Position numbers and translations under genes: made by a program. From Nansenia antarctica (lineage: Eukaryota > Chordata > Actinopteri > Argentiniformes > Microstomatidae), in assembly GCA_963989245.1 (NCBI GenBank), contig OZ022340.1, forward strand, positions 42,119,576 to 42,183,575: DNA of 64,000 nt. The letters run 5' to 3'. Positions 33,001 to 44,078 of this stretch are shown piece by piece (position 1 is the first letter of the stretch; every line of letters begins with the position of its first letter). The notes under the pieces were generated by a model. The model ran no database searches and was not told the origin of the DNA. It worked only from the letters and a program-made list of their open reading frames with translations.

Positions 33001-33132
33001 TGTATTAAAAAAAACACTATTGACACTGTATAAAAAAGGTTGTAATTTCTAAATGGTGAAACCAATTGTTTTATTTGAAATCCAAACTCTTGGAGTATAG
33101 AGACAAAAAAAGACTAAATGTGACTCGTTCTA

Positions 33133-33453
33133 ATGCTTTGGTCCTCATATCGGGATCCAATGTAAGGATCTGACTCTTCTTTCTAACAATGTGAATACAT
33201 TTCCGCGTTGTTGAAAATCATTGACATCGCTAGTCAGCTAACACAGCTTGTGTTTTGTGAGACTGCTAACAATGTAAAGTAGTGTTATAGTTAACTAGGT
33301 AGCAGTGGGGATTACTCACCCAATCCATTGCATTGCAGCACTTTGGCTTGACTAGTGAGTTTGTGTTGTGATTCTCAACGTTGAAACGTAGTTCCATGTA
33401 AAAAAGAAAAAAAGTGTCATTTTGATTGGTTGCCGATATGAGGACCAAAGCAT
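33133..33453. mobile_element. Mariner-type MITE, about 320 bp
   Basis: Inverted repeats ATGCTTTGGTCCTCATATCGG (33133-33153) and its complement (33433-33453), with TA on each side. Non-coding. Confidence 0.75.
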
Positions 33454-33455
33454 TA

Positions 33456-34112
33456 AAATGTGTCACAAATGCTTCCCCTTTCAGATACTTATGGAGGGCA
33501 CTGTGTCACACAACAGAGCTGACGTGATTCATCCTATGGAGATAACACCACAGATTATTGTACAGTACGTCTCTCTCTGCAACACCCGTTTTCACTCTTC
33601 TGAACACACCCCTGATGTCTGTCTAAATGGAAATTGTCAATGGAATTTTAGACCAGATACTAAGGGCTTCAACTGTATAGAAGGATGCTGGGGTGTCATT
33701 ATGAGACTGATCTCACTCATCTCTGCAGTTTGTGCCATTATCACCTTTGAACTGCAGGGCTCCAGGTAGAGGCTGTCACTAAATGCAGACTGGAATGAGG
33801 ACCAACAACGTGGTATTTGTTGCGGTGCAATCTGTAGGATTCCTCCTGCCCATTGTTAATTTCAGCTGCTAAAAGATGCTCCTTGATTATTATTTTTTTA
33901 AGAATGTTGTATGATAAATAAAAATGGAAAAAGTTGATGGATATCCTGTAATTATCTGACAAACACGTTGACATGCAATTGTATTATTCATTACATAACA
34001 ATTAGGGTTAGTGACTAGGCTAAGAGCTAGGGCTAAGAGAGTTGGTCTGGTGATGGGAAATTGTGAGTTCAAATCCCACCTGAAACACCACCACTAGTGA
34101 GCCCATGATTAA
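33456..34112. other. Unassigned stretch with a tRNA-like SINE relic
   Basis: 34016-34090 reads GGTCTGGTGATGGGAAATTG then GAGTTCAAATCCCACCT, a box-B-bearing tRNA-like tail of a SINE. 33480-33770 has an open frame that may be chance (see rejected list). The rest shows nothing. Confidence 0.45.
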
Positions 34113-34379
34113 GGCACTTAGTAAGTAAGTAAGTAAAGCTTTATTTATATAGCACCTTTCATACAAGAAATGCAGCTCAAAGTGCTTTACAACAGGAATA
34201 AGAACATAAAGTGAATATAAAAACATATACATGCATAGAATGAATATAAAAGCAGGAGAAAACACTAAAAAGAAAGGGTAAAGATCTAACTTTCCATATC
34301 CCTTTCATCTCCCTACCTTACACAGTCTTTCTGTACTTCCCACTGGCTTTCCACCAGCACCACAAACAGTTTTTGGAAA

Positions 34380-34545
34380 AGGTCTGTCTCAGTCTCTGTG
34401 TACGTTCTCAGTCTCTGTGTATGTTCTCAGTCTCTGTGTACGTTCTCTGTCTCTGTGTACGTTCTCAGACGTTCTCAGTCTCTGTATACGTTCTCAGTCT
34501 CTGTGTACGTTCCCAGTCTCTGTGTACGTTCTCAGTCTCTGCTAG
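34380..34545. repeat. 19-bp minisatellite
   Basis: About eight copies of GTTCTCAGTCTCTGTGTAC with small variants, inside the LINE 3' region. Units abut with no spacers. Confidence 0.9.
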
Positions 34546-35228
34546 ACCTTGCACCAAAAATCCAACTACTCAGTATCAACATTACAGTTTCTTTCTTTTG
34601 CACACTTCTTTCAACTAGTCAGTCTGTACGTGAATATAAGAGCAGGGGAAAACAGTAAAAAGAAAAGGTAAAGAAAATACAATACAAATACATTTAAAAA
34701 AGGGCTAGTTGATAAAACATTTAAAGTGCAGTAGCTGGCAAATGAGCAGCTGGCTTCCCTGATCTCTAAAGGTAATGTGTTCCAAAGCTTTGGGGCATAG
34801 TTGGCAAAGGCTGCGCTCCCGATCTTCTTCTGACTGTTGCTGGGAACCTCTAATAAACCTGCGATAGATGATCTTAGTGTTCTTGAGGGTACATAATTGG
34901 CAAGGGAATTAGCAATGTATTTTGGGCCTCGCCCATTAAGGGCTTTGTATATAAGGAGGAGGACCTTAAAATCAACCCTACATGTTACTGGCAGCCAGTG
35001 CAGAGTAGCTAGGACTGGAGTAATGTGCTCTCTCCTCTTGGTTCTAGTTAGAAGTCGAGCTGCAGAGTTTTGAATGAGCTGAAGTCTTGCAGTAGTTTTT
35101 TTAGGAAGGCCAGTAAAAAGTGTGTTACAGTAATCGAGCCGGCTTGAGACAAAGGCATGAATCAGTTTTTCAGCATCTTTTTGGTTTATAAGTGGTCTTA
35201 CTTTAGCAATGTTTCTAAGGTGAAAGAA

Positions 35229-36300
35229 TTATGTTTTCGTCACCTTGTTAATATGGGACTTGAAGCTTAGGTCTGAGTCGAAAATAACACCTAGACTTGT
35301 AACCTCAGGTTTAATCCATAATGTCAGTTTCCCCAGATTATTAAGCAGCATATCCCTCTTTGCTTTAGGGCCGATCAGTAGGACTTCCTCGTTTAGCTTC
35401 AGGAAGTTATTGCTCATCCATTTATTTATTGCTAGAAGACAGTTTGTAATGGAGTCTATAGCTGAAGTATCATTTGGTTCAGCAGAAATGTACAGTTGCG
35501 TGTCATCGGCATAGCTGTGGAAACATACGTTGTGCTCTCTAATGATGTCCCCGAGTGGTAACATGTATAGTGAGAATAGTAGTGGACCAAGGCAGCTCCC
35601 TTGTGCGACTCCGAAGTCGCTGTCATATTTCTCAGACACATGATCTCCAAGCTTGACATAGAACTTTCTCCCTGTAATGTATGTTCTGAACCAATTTAAC
35701 ACGCTGCCAGAAAGACCAACTAACTCTTCAAGACGATTGATTAGGATATCATGGTCGATCGTATCGAACGCTGCACTTAGATCTAATAGGACGAGAATTG
35801 AGACCTTATTAGCATCAGAGTTTAGTCTGAGATCACTCACTATTTTAGTAAGAGCAGTTTCAGTGCTGTGATATGTTCTAAAACCTGATTGAAATTCCTC
35901 CATGACATTATTTTCTTTGGGAAAGGAGTTTATTTGTAGTGAAACTTCCTTCTCAAGTATATGAATGTGAGGTTGGATATCAGTCTGTAGTTTTTCAATG
36001 CATCGGCGTCAAGGTTGGATTTCTTTAAAAGCGGTCTTACAACAGCTGTTTTGTAGGCATCTGGGAAGATGCCTGTTTGAAGTGACGTATTTATGATCTT
36101 CAGCACATGATTTGAGACACTATCAAACACCCGTTTGAAGAATGCTGTTGGTATAGGGTCAAGGCAGGAGGTGGAGGAATTAGATTTAGAGACAGTGTTA
36201 CAGAGGTCCAGTAGTGTAATACAGGTGAATTCACTCATAGTTGCTGCTTTTGTTTTCCTGAGGTCGACTATGTTTGCGTCAGGGGTGATGCTGGCTCTAA
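35229..36300 (-). pseudogene. LINE reverse transcriptase with YADD
   Basis: Reading right to left: NSSTSCLDPIPTAFFKRVF, TAVVRPLLKKSNLDADALKN, frame break near 35930, then FQSGFRTYHSTETALTKI, VLLDLSAAFDTIDHDIL, VAQGSCLGPLLFSLYMLP, SYADDTQLYI (intact catalytic motif; the usual GVPQGS is GVAQGS) and EVTSLGVIFDSDLSFKSH. The C-terminal thumb continues, broken, to about 34780. Two breaks at least, so dead. Confidence 0.88.
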
Positions 36301-37541
36301 TATTTACATTTACATTTTTGGCATTTAGCAGACGCCTTATTCCAAAGCGACTTACAATCAATACATTTGAATACTAAGCATGTGAATCAGCAGTCCACCA
36401 TTCGTTGCAGGAAGAGTACTCTAGCTCGGGCCCGGGGCCACTGATAGAAGGAAAAACCTTCTCCCTATTATCGCCTTCTACTAAAACTTTTTTTATTTTT
36501 TTTATTTTTTTTTATATTACTGGAGAAACTGAGAAACAGTACAAGGGGGGCAATAGAAGTTCTTAGGGACACAGTAGAGGGGAAAGCGGGTGTCTTTAGG
36601 AGACGTAGTGGTGAGGGTCAGAAGATGTCTCAGGAGGAGCAGTTAAGATGTAACCTGAAGAGATGGGTCTTCAGTCTACGACGGAAGATGGGTAGTGACT
36701 CTGCCGTTCTGACGGCCGTGGGGAGCTCATTCCACCAGCGGGGAGCCAGTGTTGTGAGCGGGCAGGGGTTTGGGGGGTTACCATTTCCTTCAGGTAGGCA
36801 GGGGCTGTCCCTTTAGCTGCCTGGTATGCAAGCACCAGGGTCTTGAATCTGATGCGAGCTGCTATCGGGAGCCAGTGCAGGGTGCGAAGGAGAGGGGTGA
36901 CATGCGAGTATTTGGGGAGGTTGAATACCAGCCGGGCAGCAGCATTCTGGATGAGCTGCAGAGGTCTAATGGCTGAAGCGGGGAGCCCAGCCAGGAGTAC
37001 ATTGCAGTAATCCAGGCGGGAGATGACCAGTGCCTGGGTCAGGAGTTGCGCTGCCTCTCTGGTAGGGAATGGTCGTATCCTTCTGATGTTGTAGAGGAAG
37101 AATCTGCAGGAGCGAGCCGTTGCTGCAATGTTCTCCGCACAGGATAGTCGGTTATCCAGGATCACTCCAAGGTTCTTGGCTGTCAGGGAGGGGGTTACTG
37201 TGATGGAGAAGTCTTGGAGAGGGCAGGCTTTCCCGGGGATGAAGAGGAGCTCGGTCTTGTTAAGATTGAGCTTGAGATGGTGGTCAGCCATCCAAGTTGA
37301 AATGTCAGCGAGACATGCTGAGATACGGGTTGCCACGTGTACATCAGACGGGGGGAAGGACAGGAAGAGTTGAGTGTCGTCTGCGTAGCTGTGGTAGGAG
37401 AGCCCATGTGAAGAGCCAATTACCGAGCCAAGAGACTTGGTGTAGAGGGAGAAGAGTAGGGGCCCTAGGACGGAACCCTGGGGAACTCCAGTGGAGAGGG
37501 TCCGTGGAGAAGATAGCAATTAATAGATTAATAGACTAATA
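36300..37541 (-). mobile_element. Second LINE family, 5'-truncated, inserted in the first
   Basis: Minus-strand frame 37519-36671 reads TGVPQGSVLGPLLFSLYT, YHSYADDTQLFLSFPPS, LNLNKTELLFIPG, KNLGVILDNRLSCAENI, SRLDYCNVLLAGLPASAIRP and LHWLPIAARIRFKTLVL. 282 codons are open with intact YADD; the protein starts in mid-palm, so this is a 5'-truncated copy. The 3' end has GGCATTTAGCAGACGCC and AAAGCGACTTACAA. It splits the host LINE between CEELALFFNNKIT and NIRASI. Confidence 0.88.
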
Positions 37542-37555
37542 GATGTTATTTTATT

Positions 37556-37961
37556 TATTTTTATTTTTTTAAATTTGTTTTTCAGATTTTATCCCCTTTT
37601 CACCCAATTTGGTAGCCAATTTAACCCAACTTAGCATCCAATTATCCCCTGCCTATTGCGAAGGATCCGCCGCACGACCCCGTGGCCGGCACTCCCAGAG
37701 GAGGCCGCCAGGCAGACTAGGCTGACTGGCTCCTCGAGCCCAGTACCGTTATTCCAGCACCAGACGGGGGCGGTGTTGCGCGACGGATCCTAGTCCAGAA
37801 ATACTCCTATACCGCCCTCGGAAGCGGCCGGCCAATAATATTATGCCGCTTCCCGTGTGCCTCGGCCATATCTGGATCTGGCGAGCCGGGATACGAACCC
37901 CGGCCCCGGTGGGCAGCATGCACTAGTGGCCAGTGCTTAGACCGCTACACCACCGCGGGGC
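37556..37961 (-). repeat. tRNA-derived SINE with 14-bp target duplication
   Basis: Minus-strand head starts GCCCCGCGGTGGTGTAGCGG; box A-like TGGTGTAGCGGTCTAAG and box B GGGTTCGTATCC are well formed, with an extra variable-arm-like segment, so a tRNA with long variable arm is the likely source. A-rich 3' end. Duplication GATGTTATTTTATT at 37542-37555 and 37962-37975. Body has a GC-rich domain of about 250 bases. Confidence 0.9.
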
Positions 37962-37975
37962 GATGTTATTTTATT

Positions 37976-39162
37976 ATTAAAGAACAGTGCAAGCTCTTCA
38001 CATTTTGTTGCTGACGGCTGCGGAGGGGGGGGGGGGTAGTGTTAATGAGCTTGTCAATAGTAGAGAATAACACTCTAGAGTTACTAGCGTTGTCTGTAAT
38101 AATCATGGAGAAGTAATCCTTTCTAGCAAGGCGTATTGTTTTGTTGGAGGCAGTCATCGTGTCTTTGTAAATATCACAGTGAACTGTGAGCCTAGTCTTC
38201 CTCCATTTTCTTTCAGCTGCCAGACATTTCCTCTTGCTGTCATTAACACTGGTATTGCTCAACCAAGGGGAGATTCTATCAGTTGCCCGCTTCCTAACCT
38301 TTAGGGGTGCAGCAATATCTAACGTAGTTGATCGTGTACTGTGTAAATTTAGGGGCATCTCATGTAAAGAGTATTCGTCACTGCATGGCTCAATTGATCT
38401 CATAATGTTAGAAAACTGTGTTTCAGCATTGGTGTCTAAGAGTCTTTTTTGAACTACCGTTTGTATTCTAGTCTTTGTTAAGATTAACTTAGTATCAAAA
38501 AACACACAGTAATGGTCAGAGATAGCAGGCATTTCATGTACTGATATGTTATCAATGTTCAGCCCTGTTGTTATTACCAAGTCCAGGGTGTTGCCATGTT
38601 GATGCGTAGCGTGGTGTATGTGTTGTGTAAGTCCAAAACTGTCCAGTAGGTTCAAGAGCTCTATGCTTTTGGGGTCATCCTTCTTATTAATATGAATGTT
38701 CAAATCTCCATTCAAGATTAATCTATCAAATCTAGTGACGACAATTGAGATCAGTTCTGAAAATTCTTGCAGGAATACTGATAATGAGCATCTTGGTGGT
38801 CGATATACTGTAATGATAAGGACTGATATTTCTGCTTTGAGCTCAAGAGCATAATATTCGAACGATGTGACTTCACCCAGGTCAATGTCCTTGAAAACAA
38901 GTTTAGCTGAATAAATAGCTGCAATGCCTCCTCCTTTCTTGTTTTGTCTAATTGACTGCTGATAATTATAGTTTGGGGGGCAAGTTTCTATTATGGTCCC
39001 TAAACCTTCGGTATTGGTTAACCATGTCTCGACTAAAAATATACAATCTAGCTTATTCTTGGTTATCAGGTCATTAATCAAGAATGATTTCTTTTTCAAA
39101 GCCCTGACATTAAAAAGAGCTAATTTCAGCTGCATGAACTTTGCATCACAGTTTGGATACAC
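37976..39162 (-). pseudogene. LINE endonuclease domain
   Basis: Open frame of nearly 400 codons. FMQLKLALFNVRALKKKS begins an exonuclease-endonuclease-phosphatase fold; CIFLVETWL holds the catalytic Glu, NKKGGGIAAIYS and ITVYRPPRCS follow, LNGDLNIHI has the Asp/Asn pair and PAISDHYCVFF the SDH. All active-site motifs are present. After 37976 the frame runs into the SINE; the LINE protein is broken by the two inserts. Nicks target DNA in LINE retrotransposition. Confidence 0.88.
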
Positions 39163-39906
39163 AGTTGTCTCACAGGTAACAGTTATTAGCCTTGATTTAC
39201 GTACAGGATGTGCTGAGGGATAGTTGTAATTGTTTTGTCTAGCAGTAATCTGTGTTGGAATAGCAGAGGTGCTTATCTCTTGCTGGATGACCGTGTCCTT
39301 GCTGGATGAGAGAGTGTTCTGGGTTTTCTTTGATGGGGGTGGGGAGGAGGGGCGGGATGGGGGGGTTTGGGTGTGCGAATTGGGGGGGTAGCTAGATTCA
39401 GGATACAGGATGAGATGAATGCAGAGACCTGTGCATGCGTCCCCTCTGAGGGGGATGAAAGCACGGGGCTTGAAGGGAGGGGGAAGTGGAAGGGTGGTGC
39501 CCGGAGGGGGCTAGGGTAGGGCGAGGTGGCGTGTCGTTGAGGGCTGTGAAGGGGGCAGGTGGAGTATCCCAAAGAGGGGTAGAGGCCTGGGGGTTTGTGG
39601 GTGGGGGGTTGGGAGTCGCTGGAACTGATACCTCTGCTAGTTGAACAGCAGAGGCAGGGTCCAGTGCTGTGAGGGTGGGAGAGGCCTTCTCCTTGAGGTC
39701 CCTGTCTTGTGGTGCATCAGCTGTTGACCTGTCTTTGTGGCTGGGTTGACCGGCATCTGTGGCTGAGTCATTTGATTGTGGCCTGTCCTTGTTCTTATCT
39801 ACTGTTGGGTGGTTGATGGAGTAAAGTAGGTTAGAGGTGAACAGCGCCTCTCCGGCTCTGTTGAGTCGATTCTTGCTGAAGAGGTCTCTGCATTCCCAAA
39901 ATAGAT

Positions 39907-40200
39907 TTAATTGTCAATATAGTTTACTTCATGCAGGTGACAAGTAGTTGATAGCCATGTGCTTATTCCGAGTAGCCTGCTGAATCTGTTAACTCTCCGT
40001 CCATTTGAAGGCAGGGGACCACTAATGTATGATTCAACATTGAAGGATCTCAACATCTTTAGGAGTTTGACAAAGTCACGTTTCAGTATTTCTGATTGCT
40101 GTTTGGCTATGTCATTGGTTCCAACATGTAGAATAATCTTGTTCACATCTTCAGGGGCAGACAGGATTTCTGGGATTTTTTCTGTTATGTTATAAACCAT
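39907..40200 (-). pseudogene. LINE ORF1 esterase-like (SGNH/GDSL) fragment
   Basis: Contains VNKIILHVGTNDIAKQQSEI and ESYISGPLPSNGRRVNRFSR, matching the HVGTND block of SGNH hydrolases found in ORF1 proteins of CR1/L2-type LINEs. A further upstream piece at 40210-40310 continues (broken) toward the first catalytic block. 39170-39900 is ORF1/ORF2 linker, G-rich on +, without intact frame. Confidence 0.7.
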
Positions 40201-40324
40201 CTCATCATGGAAGCAGTATGCTTTTATGTTCCTCTTACTGCCGATATTGATATGCTTTACAGCAGAGTCACCAATAATTAAAGTTGCTATTGGTCTTGTC
40301 GCATCATTACCTTGGTGCTGCTTA

Positions 40325-40735
40325 AGCCTGGTAGCTGGCTTTAAGGTTGGCCCTGAACGTGGTGGCAGAACAGAGGATGGGGAAAAAACTGGCGGCCATG
40401 CTGGCCAATCCCTCCCACCCGATGTACTGCGAGCTGGCAGGGATGAGGAGCAAGTTTAGCCACAGATTTGTTCTCCCCCGTCAAAGTACAAAAAGATTTG
40501 GACAGTCCTTTATTCCAGCTGCACTCCGACTCTACAACCAGGCCCTGCAGGGTGGGGGAGACCTGGAGATGGAACTTTTGGAACTTTTTACTTATTGAGC
40601 CTGCACTGTTTTATGTATTTTATTGAATGTTTTTCTGTTTTCTGTACTGAATGTTTTCTGCCCTAACTGAGCTGTTTGACAACAAAATTTCCCCATTGGG
40701 GACAATAAAGGTTTTCAATCAATCAATCAAACTAG
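40325..40735 (+). mobile_element. LINE 3' fragment, plus strand
   Basis: Frame with RSKFSHRFVLPRQSTKRFGQ and SFIPAALRLYNQA, the C-terminus of another fish LINE, ending CCCCATTGGGGACAATAAAGG and (TCAA)n at 40716-40732. Inserted within ORF1 of the host LINE. Confidence 0.8.
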
Positions 40736-40810
40736 CATTGTTAGCTTGTGCTGTAGCATCATTAGCTTGCAGCCCCTTTAATCCAGGCTCATACAGTAGC
40801 TGTTGGGTAG

Positions 40811-41104
40811 TCAGTGACGGCCAGCCGGTCGCAGTACTAATCTCAGGTTGAGAATCACTGTCGCGGGAAGCAGAGTCAAGGGCGCCGGCTTTCCCCGACT
40901 GGCATTCAGAGGGAAAGTATCGTTTTCAGTGGGCCGGGTGCTACTCACGTTAGCAATCTGACTCGGTGCCACTCGGTTCGCAGAGTCCTTCAGTTGAAAT
41001 ATCTTTGTTTCAAGTACTGCAATCTTCTGTAGATATCCGCTGCAGCCTCTGCAAGTCGACATGTCCGCGCCGAGAGGATATTCTGCCCGGTGTCCGAGAG
41101 ACAA
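40811..41104 (-). pseudogene. LINE ORF1 N-terminal fragment
   Basis: MSTCRGCSGYLQKIAVLETK resembles the Cys-bearing coiled-coil start of L2/CR1 ORF1 proteins; the frame runs out into the inserted fragment. 41130-41306 is the LINE 5' untranslated region, A-rich. Confidence 0.55.
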
Positions 41105-41314
41105 ACAGTGGACTGGTGACTCCTTGATTAGGCTATTGCTTGTACACGCCGGTGCTCCAGGTGCGTGAAAATTGTAGAGAGAGAGAAAGCAAAATTAGCA
41201 AAAGAGGATATAAAATAATGTAGTAAAAGCTATATAAAAAACGTAAAATAAAGAAATAAAAGAAGTTAAAACTATAAAAAAAGAAGCAAGAAAAAAGGAG
41301 AGGAGAGGAGCGAG

Positions 41315-41721
41315 CAGTGGTGTAGTCTACGTGATACGCAGGACTACGCCGTATACCCACTAGGAAAGGCCAAGGATTTGCGTATACCCACTAAAAAATG
41401 CGCGAGGATACGTAACAGCGTTTTGTGACAGAACTTTCACACTTTTATTCATAAAATTCACCCCGATGGTTCTCGAGCCTAACGGCCCTTAGGGGGCAGG
41501 AGCCTATCTCCTGTTTCTGTAGCGTGAGGCAGCTTGATGTACAAGTACAGTCCATGCCACCCCCCCCCCCCCCCAAGGCAGCAAACACCGGTGTAGATGC
41601 ATACTGTATGCATAAGTGAGTGTGGTGGTGCTTATGGGGTGTCGCTACGGGACAGGTGTCGCTCTGACTGAGAGGGCAAAATCACAGTATACCCACTAGA
41701 AAAAACTAGACTACACCACTG
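41315..41721. mobile_element. hAT MITE, perfect 8-bp duplication
   Basis: Ends CAGTGGTGTAGTCTACGTGA and AGACTACACCACTG; GGAGCGAG on both sides (41307-41314, 41722-41729). GTATACCCACTA is repeated four times inside. A C-run lies at 41561-41574. Non-coding. Confidence 0.92.
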
Positions 41722-42029
41722 GGAGCGAGGGAGAAGCACGTCTAATCTACTCAGAAGCAGGATGTGAGTAACACATTACTCTGTAATTGTAAATCTTTTT
41801 GGATTCAAAGCATCTGCTAAATGGCAAAATATAATAATAATTAAAGATTGAAAATCTCAGGGCCATAATAGACATTAAAGTGCACTGCTCTGTGTCAGTG
41901 TGGAGGAGACTGTGGAGACAGTGAAGAATAGGTGTCAGGGTAGTGTGTGATGGCACCTTTGTTTTTATTAAACTTCCTTAAACTTGTTCCCTTGTCCCAA
42001 TGTATCTGCTTCGGTGATCCCTGGGGGGT

Positions 42030-42185
42030 CATCCCTATGTTCCCCGGGTCCTATGTTCCCCGGGGTCCTATGTTCCCCGATTTCTTAGCAAAAAAAAAAA
42101 AAAAGGGTTCTATGTTCCCCGCTTCCGAAAAAGGGTTCTATGTTCCCCGCTTCCGAAAAAGGGTCCTATGTTCCCCGCCTGCCGT
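42030..42185 (+). repeat. ATGTTCCCCG minisatellite, site 1
   Basis: Units GGGTCCTATGTTCCCC and GGGTTCTATGTTCCCCGCTTCCGAAAAA in tandem with an A-run. The same array is at 44455-44725 (+) and 51690-51845 (-). Frames through it (YVPRFRKRVLCSP) are repeat translations. 41730-42030 before it is unassigned. Confidence 0.85.
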
Positions 42186-42480
42186 TGTGTCAAGCGACCC
42201 CAGGTGTCGTTATGTAGTACTGCATGAGAGTTTTTTTTTTATTTATTTTTAAACAACATACACAAATACATAATCATACTGTGTTTTTTTTATTTTTATT
42301 TTTTTATTTAAAAAACAACATACACAAATACATAATCATACTGTGGATTACTAATTGATAAAGACATTTACAGGAAATTGCAGGAACTATTATACATAGG
42401 AACAAAATTATTATGTGTACAACATTATTATATGAACAAAATGATTATATGTACAAAACCTTTTGTAGGTAGGACACTAT

Positions 42481-43270
42481 TCATAGCTTTCAGTCACGTG
42501 GTTTCTTCCCTAGCAACCACCAACCTGACGGGCAAAAAGTATCATAGCAACATCGCTCAACATGGCGAGTGGACGCAATTTACCGGCTGCCTACTATTTA
42601 GACCACCTCACCCATGAAGAACTATCAAGATACACGACGGTGATAGGAGAGTAGGATTGACACCATTCAAAAAGTTTTTGATTCCCTGTCTACTCCTCTA
42701 TCCGGACACGTTGGAATTTTTACCGTAACCCACGGTACACCAAAGTTATTAACCCGCAAAGGGTGCCTCCTTGACCGTCTTTGCCCGTGAATAACACCGG
42801 TTATGGAGGTGGTACAAACACAATACTATTATTGCTAAATTCACCATCGGTATACGGTCATTTTGAGCCCTTAACCACCGCGCTGACACCCCGAGACGAT
42901 ATACTTTTAACCTTAAACTCGATCAACCGGGCGTTCACCCGCTGCTGGACGAAACTACCGCTGACCGCTGACAGCGGGGCGAGGGAATTTCTACCCGGGA
43001 ATTCGCTCCTTGCTGTGTCGACGGTGATAGGAGAGTAGGATCGACACCATTCAAATGGTTTTGGATTCCCTGTCTTCTCCTCTATCCGGACACGTTGGAA
43101 TTATTTTCCTAACCCACGGGAAATCAAAGTTATTAACCCGCAAAGGGTGCCTCCTTGACCGGCTTTGCAATGCTACTGTGTTTCCTGGTGCTCTGCAACT
43201 TCACGGGCAGTGCCTTTTGCCCGTCAGGTGGGCGTTTCCACTATGCTGTGACGTCACATGAAAGCTATGA
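42481..43270. mobile_element. Small DNA transposon with AT duplication (ISL2EU-like)
   Basis: Ends TCATAGCTTTCAGTCACGTG and CACATGAAAGCTATGA; AT on both sides (42479-42480, 43271-43272). The related copy at 45835-45850 reads CACTATTGGACC with no insert, an empty site that fixes the boundaries. A 2-bp AT duplication is known for ISL2EU elements (inference). A 5' exon-like piece at 42559 reads MASGRNLPAAYYLDHLTHEE. Inside, 42637-42785 and 43020-43168 are near-identical direct copies. Confidence 0.75.
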
Positions 43271-43394
43271 ATTGGACCTCGGCCCGAATCTAGTACTGAA
43301 CCTGACACCCCATGCTAAACCATTTGGAAGTACAGTATACTAGGACTCCAATTCAGACACACTGGGGGGCTGTCACAAATCTACTAACTCTAAT

Positions 43395-44078
43395 CAGCCT
43401 GGTCTCACACGGCAGACGTCAGAATTCTACGTTTATGGACAAACGTCGAATTCTGACGTGAGATTGCATCCAAACGTCGAATTCCGATGTGACATTTGCA
43501 TCCAAACGTCGAATTCCGACGTGACATTGGGGTAGCTCGTTCTGATAGCGCAGGGGTGCGCCTGTTATGTGCGCCTGTCGGGGCTTCTCTCGGGATTATT
43601 CCATTTTGAATTGGAAACCCTATGGTTACCCTAACCCTAAGCCTAACCCTAACCCTAACCTTAACCCTAACCCTAACCTTAACCCTAACCCTAACCCTAA
43701 CCTTAACCCTAACCCTAACCTTAACCCTAACCCTAACCCTAACCTTAACCCTAACCCTAACCTTAACCCTAACCCTAACCTTAACCTTAACCCTAACCCT
43801 AACCCTAACCCTAACCTTAACCCTAACCCTAAATGTGGCCTAACTAATTAATGCAAGTGCAATTCAAAATGGAATAATCCCGAGAGAAGCCCAGACAGGC
43901 GCACATAACAGGCGCACCCCTGCGCTATCAGAACGAGATACCCCAATGTCACGTCGGAATTCGACATTTGTATGCAAATGTCACGTCGGAATTCGACGTT
44001 TGGATGCGATCTCACGTCAGAATTCGACGTTTGTCCATAAACGTCAAATTCTGACGTCTGCCGTGTGAGACCAGGTTG
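43395..44078. mobile_element. Long-inverted-repeat element with telomere-like core, copy 1
   Basis: Arms of about 235 bases: CAGCCTGGTCTCACACGGC on the left and its near complement GCCGTGTGAGACCAGGTTG on the right, each with repeated AAACGTCGAATTC-GACGT palindromes. Flanked by CTCTAAT (43388-43394, 44079-44085). Core at 43629-43833 is (CCCTAA)/(CCTTAA)n. Non-coding; superfamily not determined (long arms suggest a Mutator-like or foldback element). Confidence 0.8.
43629..43833 (+). repeat. Interstitial telomere-like array (CCCTAA/CCTTAA)n
   Basis: About 34 hexamers, mostly CCCTAA with CCTTAA variants every two to four units. CCCTAA is the C-strand of the vertebrate telomere repeat. Confidence 0.95.

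Larger units (their letters stand above)
34113..41306 (-). mobile_element. LINE (L2/CR1-like) near full length, minus strand, with nested inserts
   Basis: 3' end at (AAGT)n 34113-34137 with TTTATTTATATAGCACCTTTC and AAAGTGCTTTACAACAGG; 5' region near 41306. Order right to left: ORF1 with coiled part and SGNH/GDSL-esterase-like domain, endonuclease, reverse transcriptase. Interrupted by another LINE (36300-37541), a SINE (37556-37961), a LINE fragment (40325-40735) and a hAT MITE (41315-41721) at its 5' edge. 34265-34630 holds an extra minisatellite in the 3' part. Confidence 0.82.

Noticed and set aside
33422..33769. 115-codon frame with a hydrophobic end (LISLISAVCAIITFEL)
   Set aside because: Starts inside a MITE, no recognised domain, no convincing splice context; could be chance.
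34380..34545. CRISPR-like regular repeats
   Set aside because: Units abut with no spacers in eukaryotic LINE sequence; it is a minisatellite.
43567..43851. Open frames of Asn-Pro and Leu-Thr repeats
   Set aside because: Translation of the telomere-like array, not a protein.
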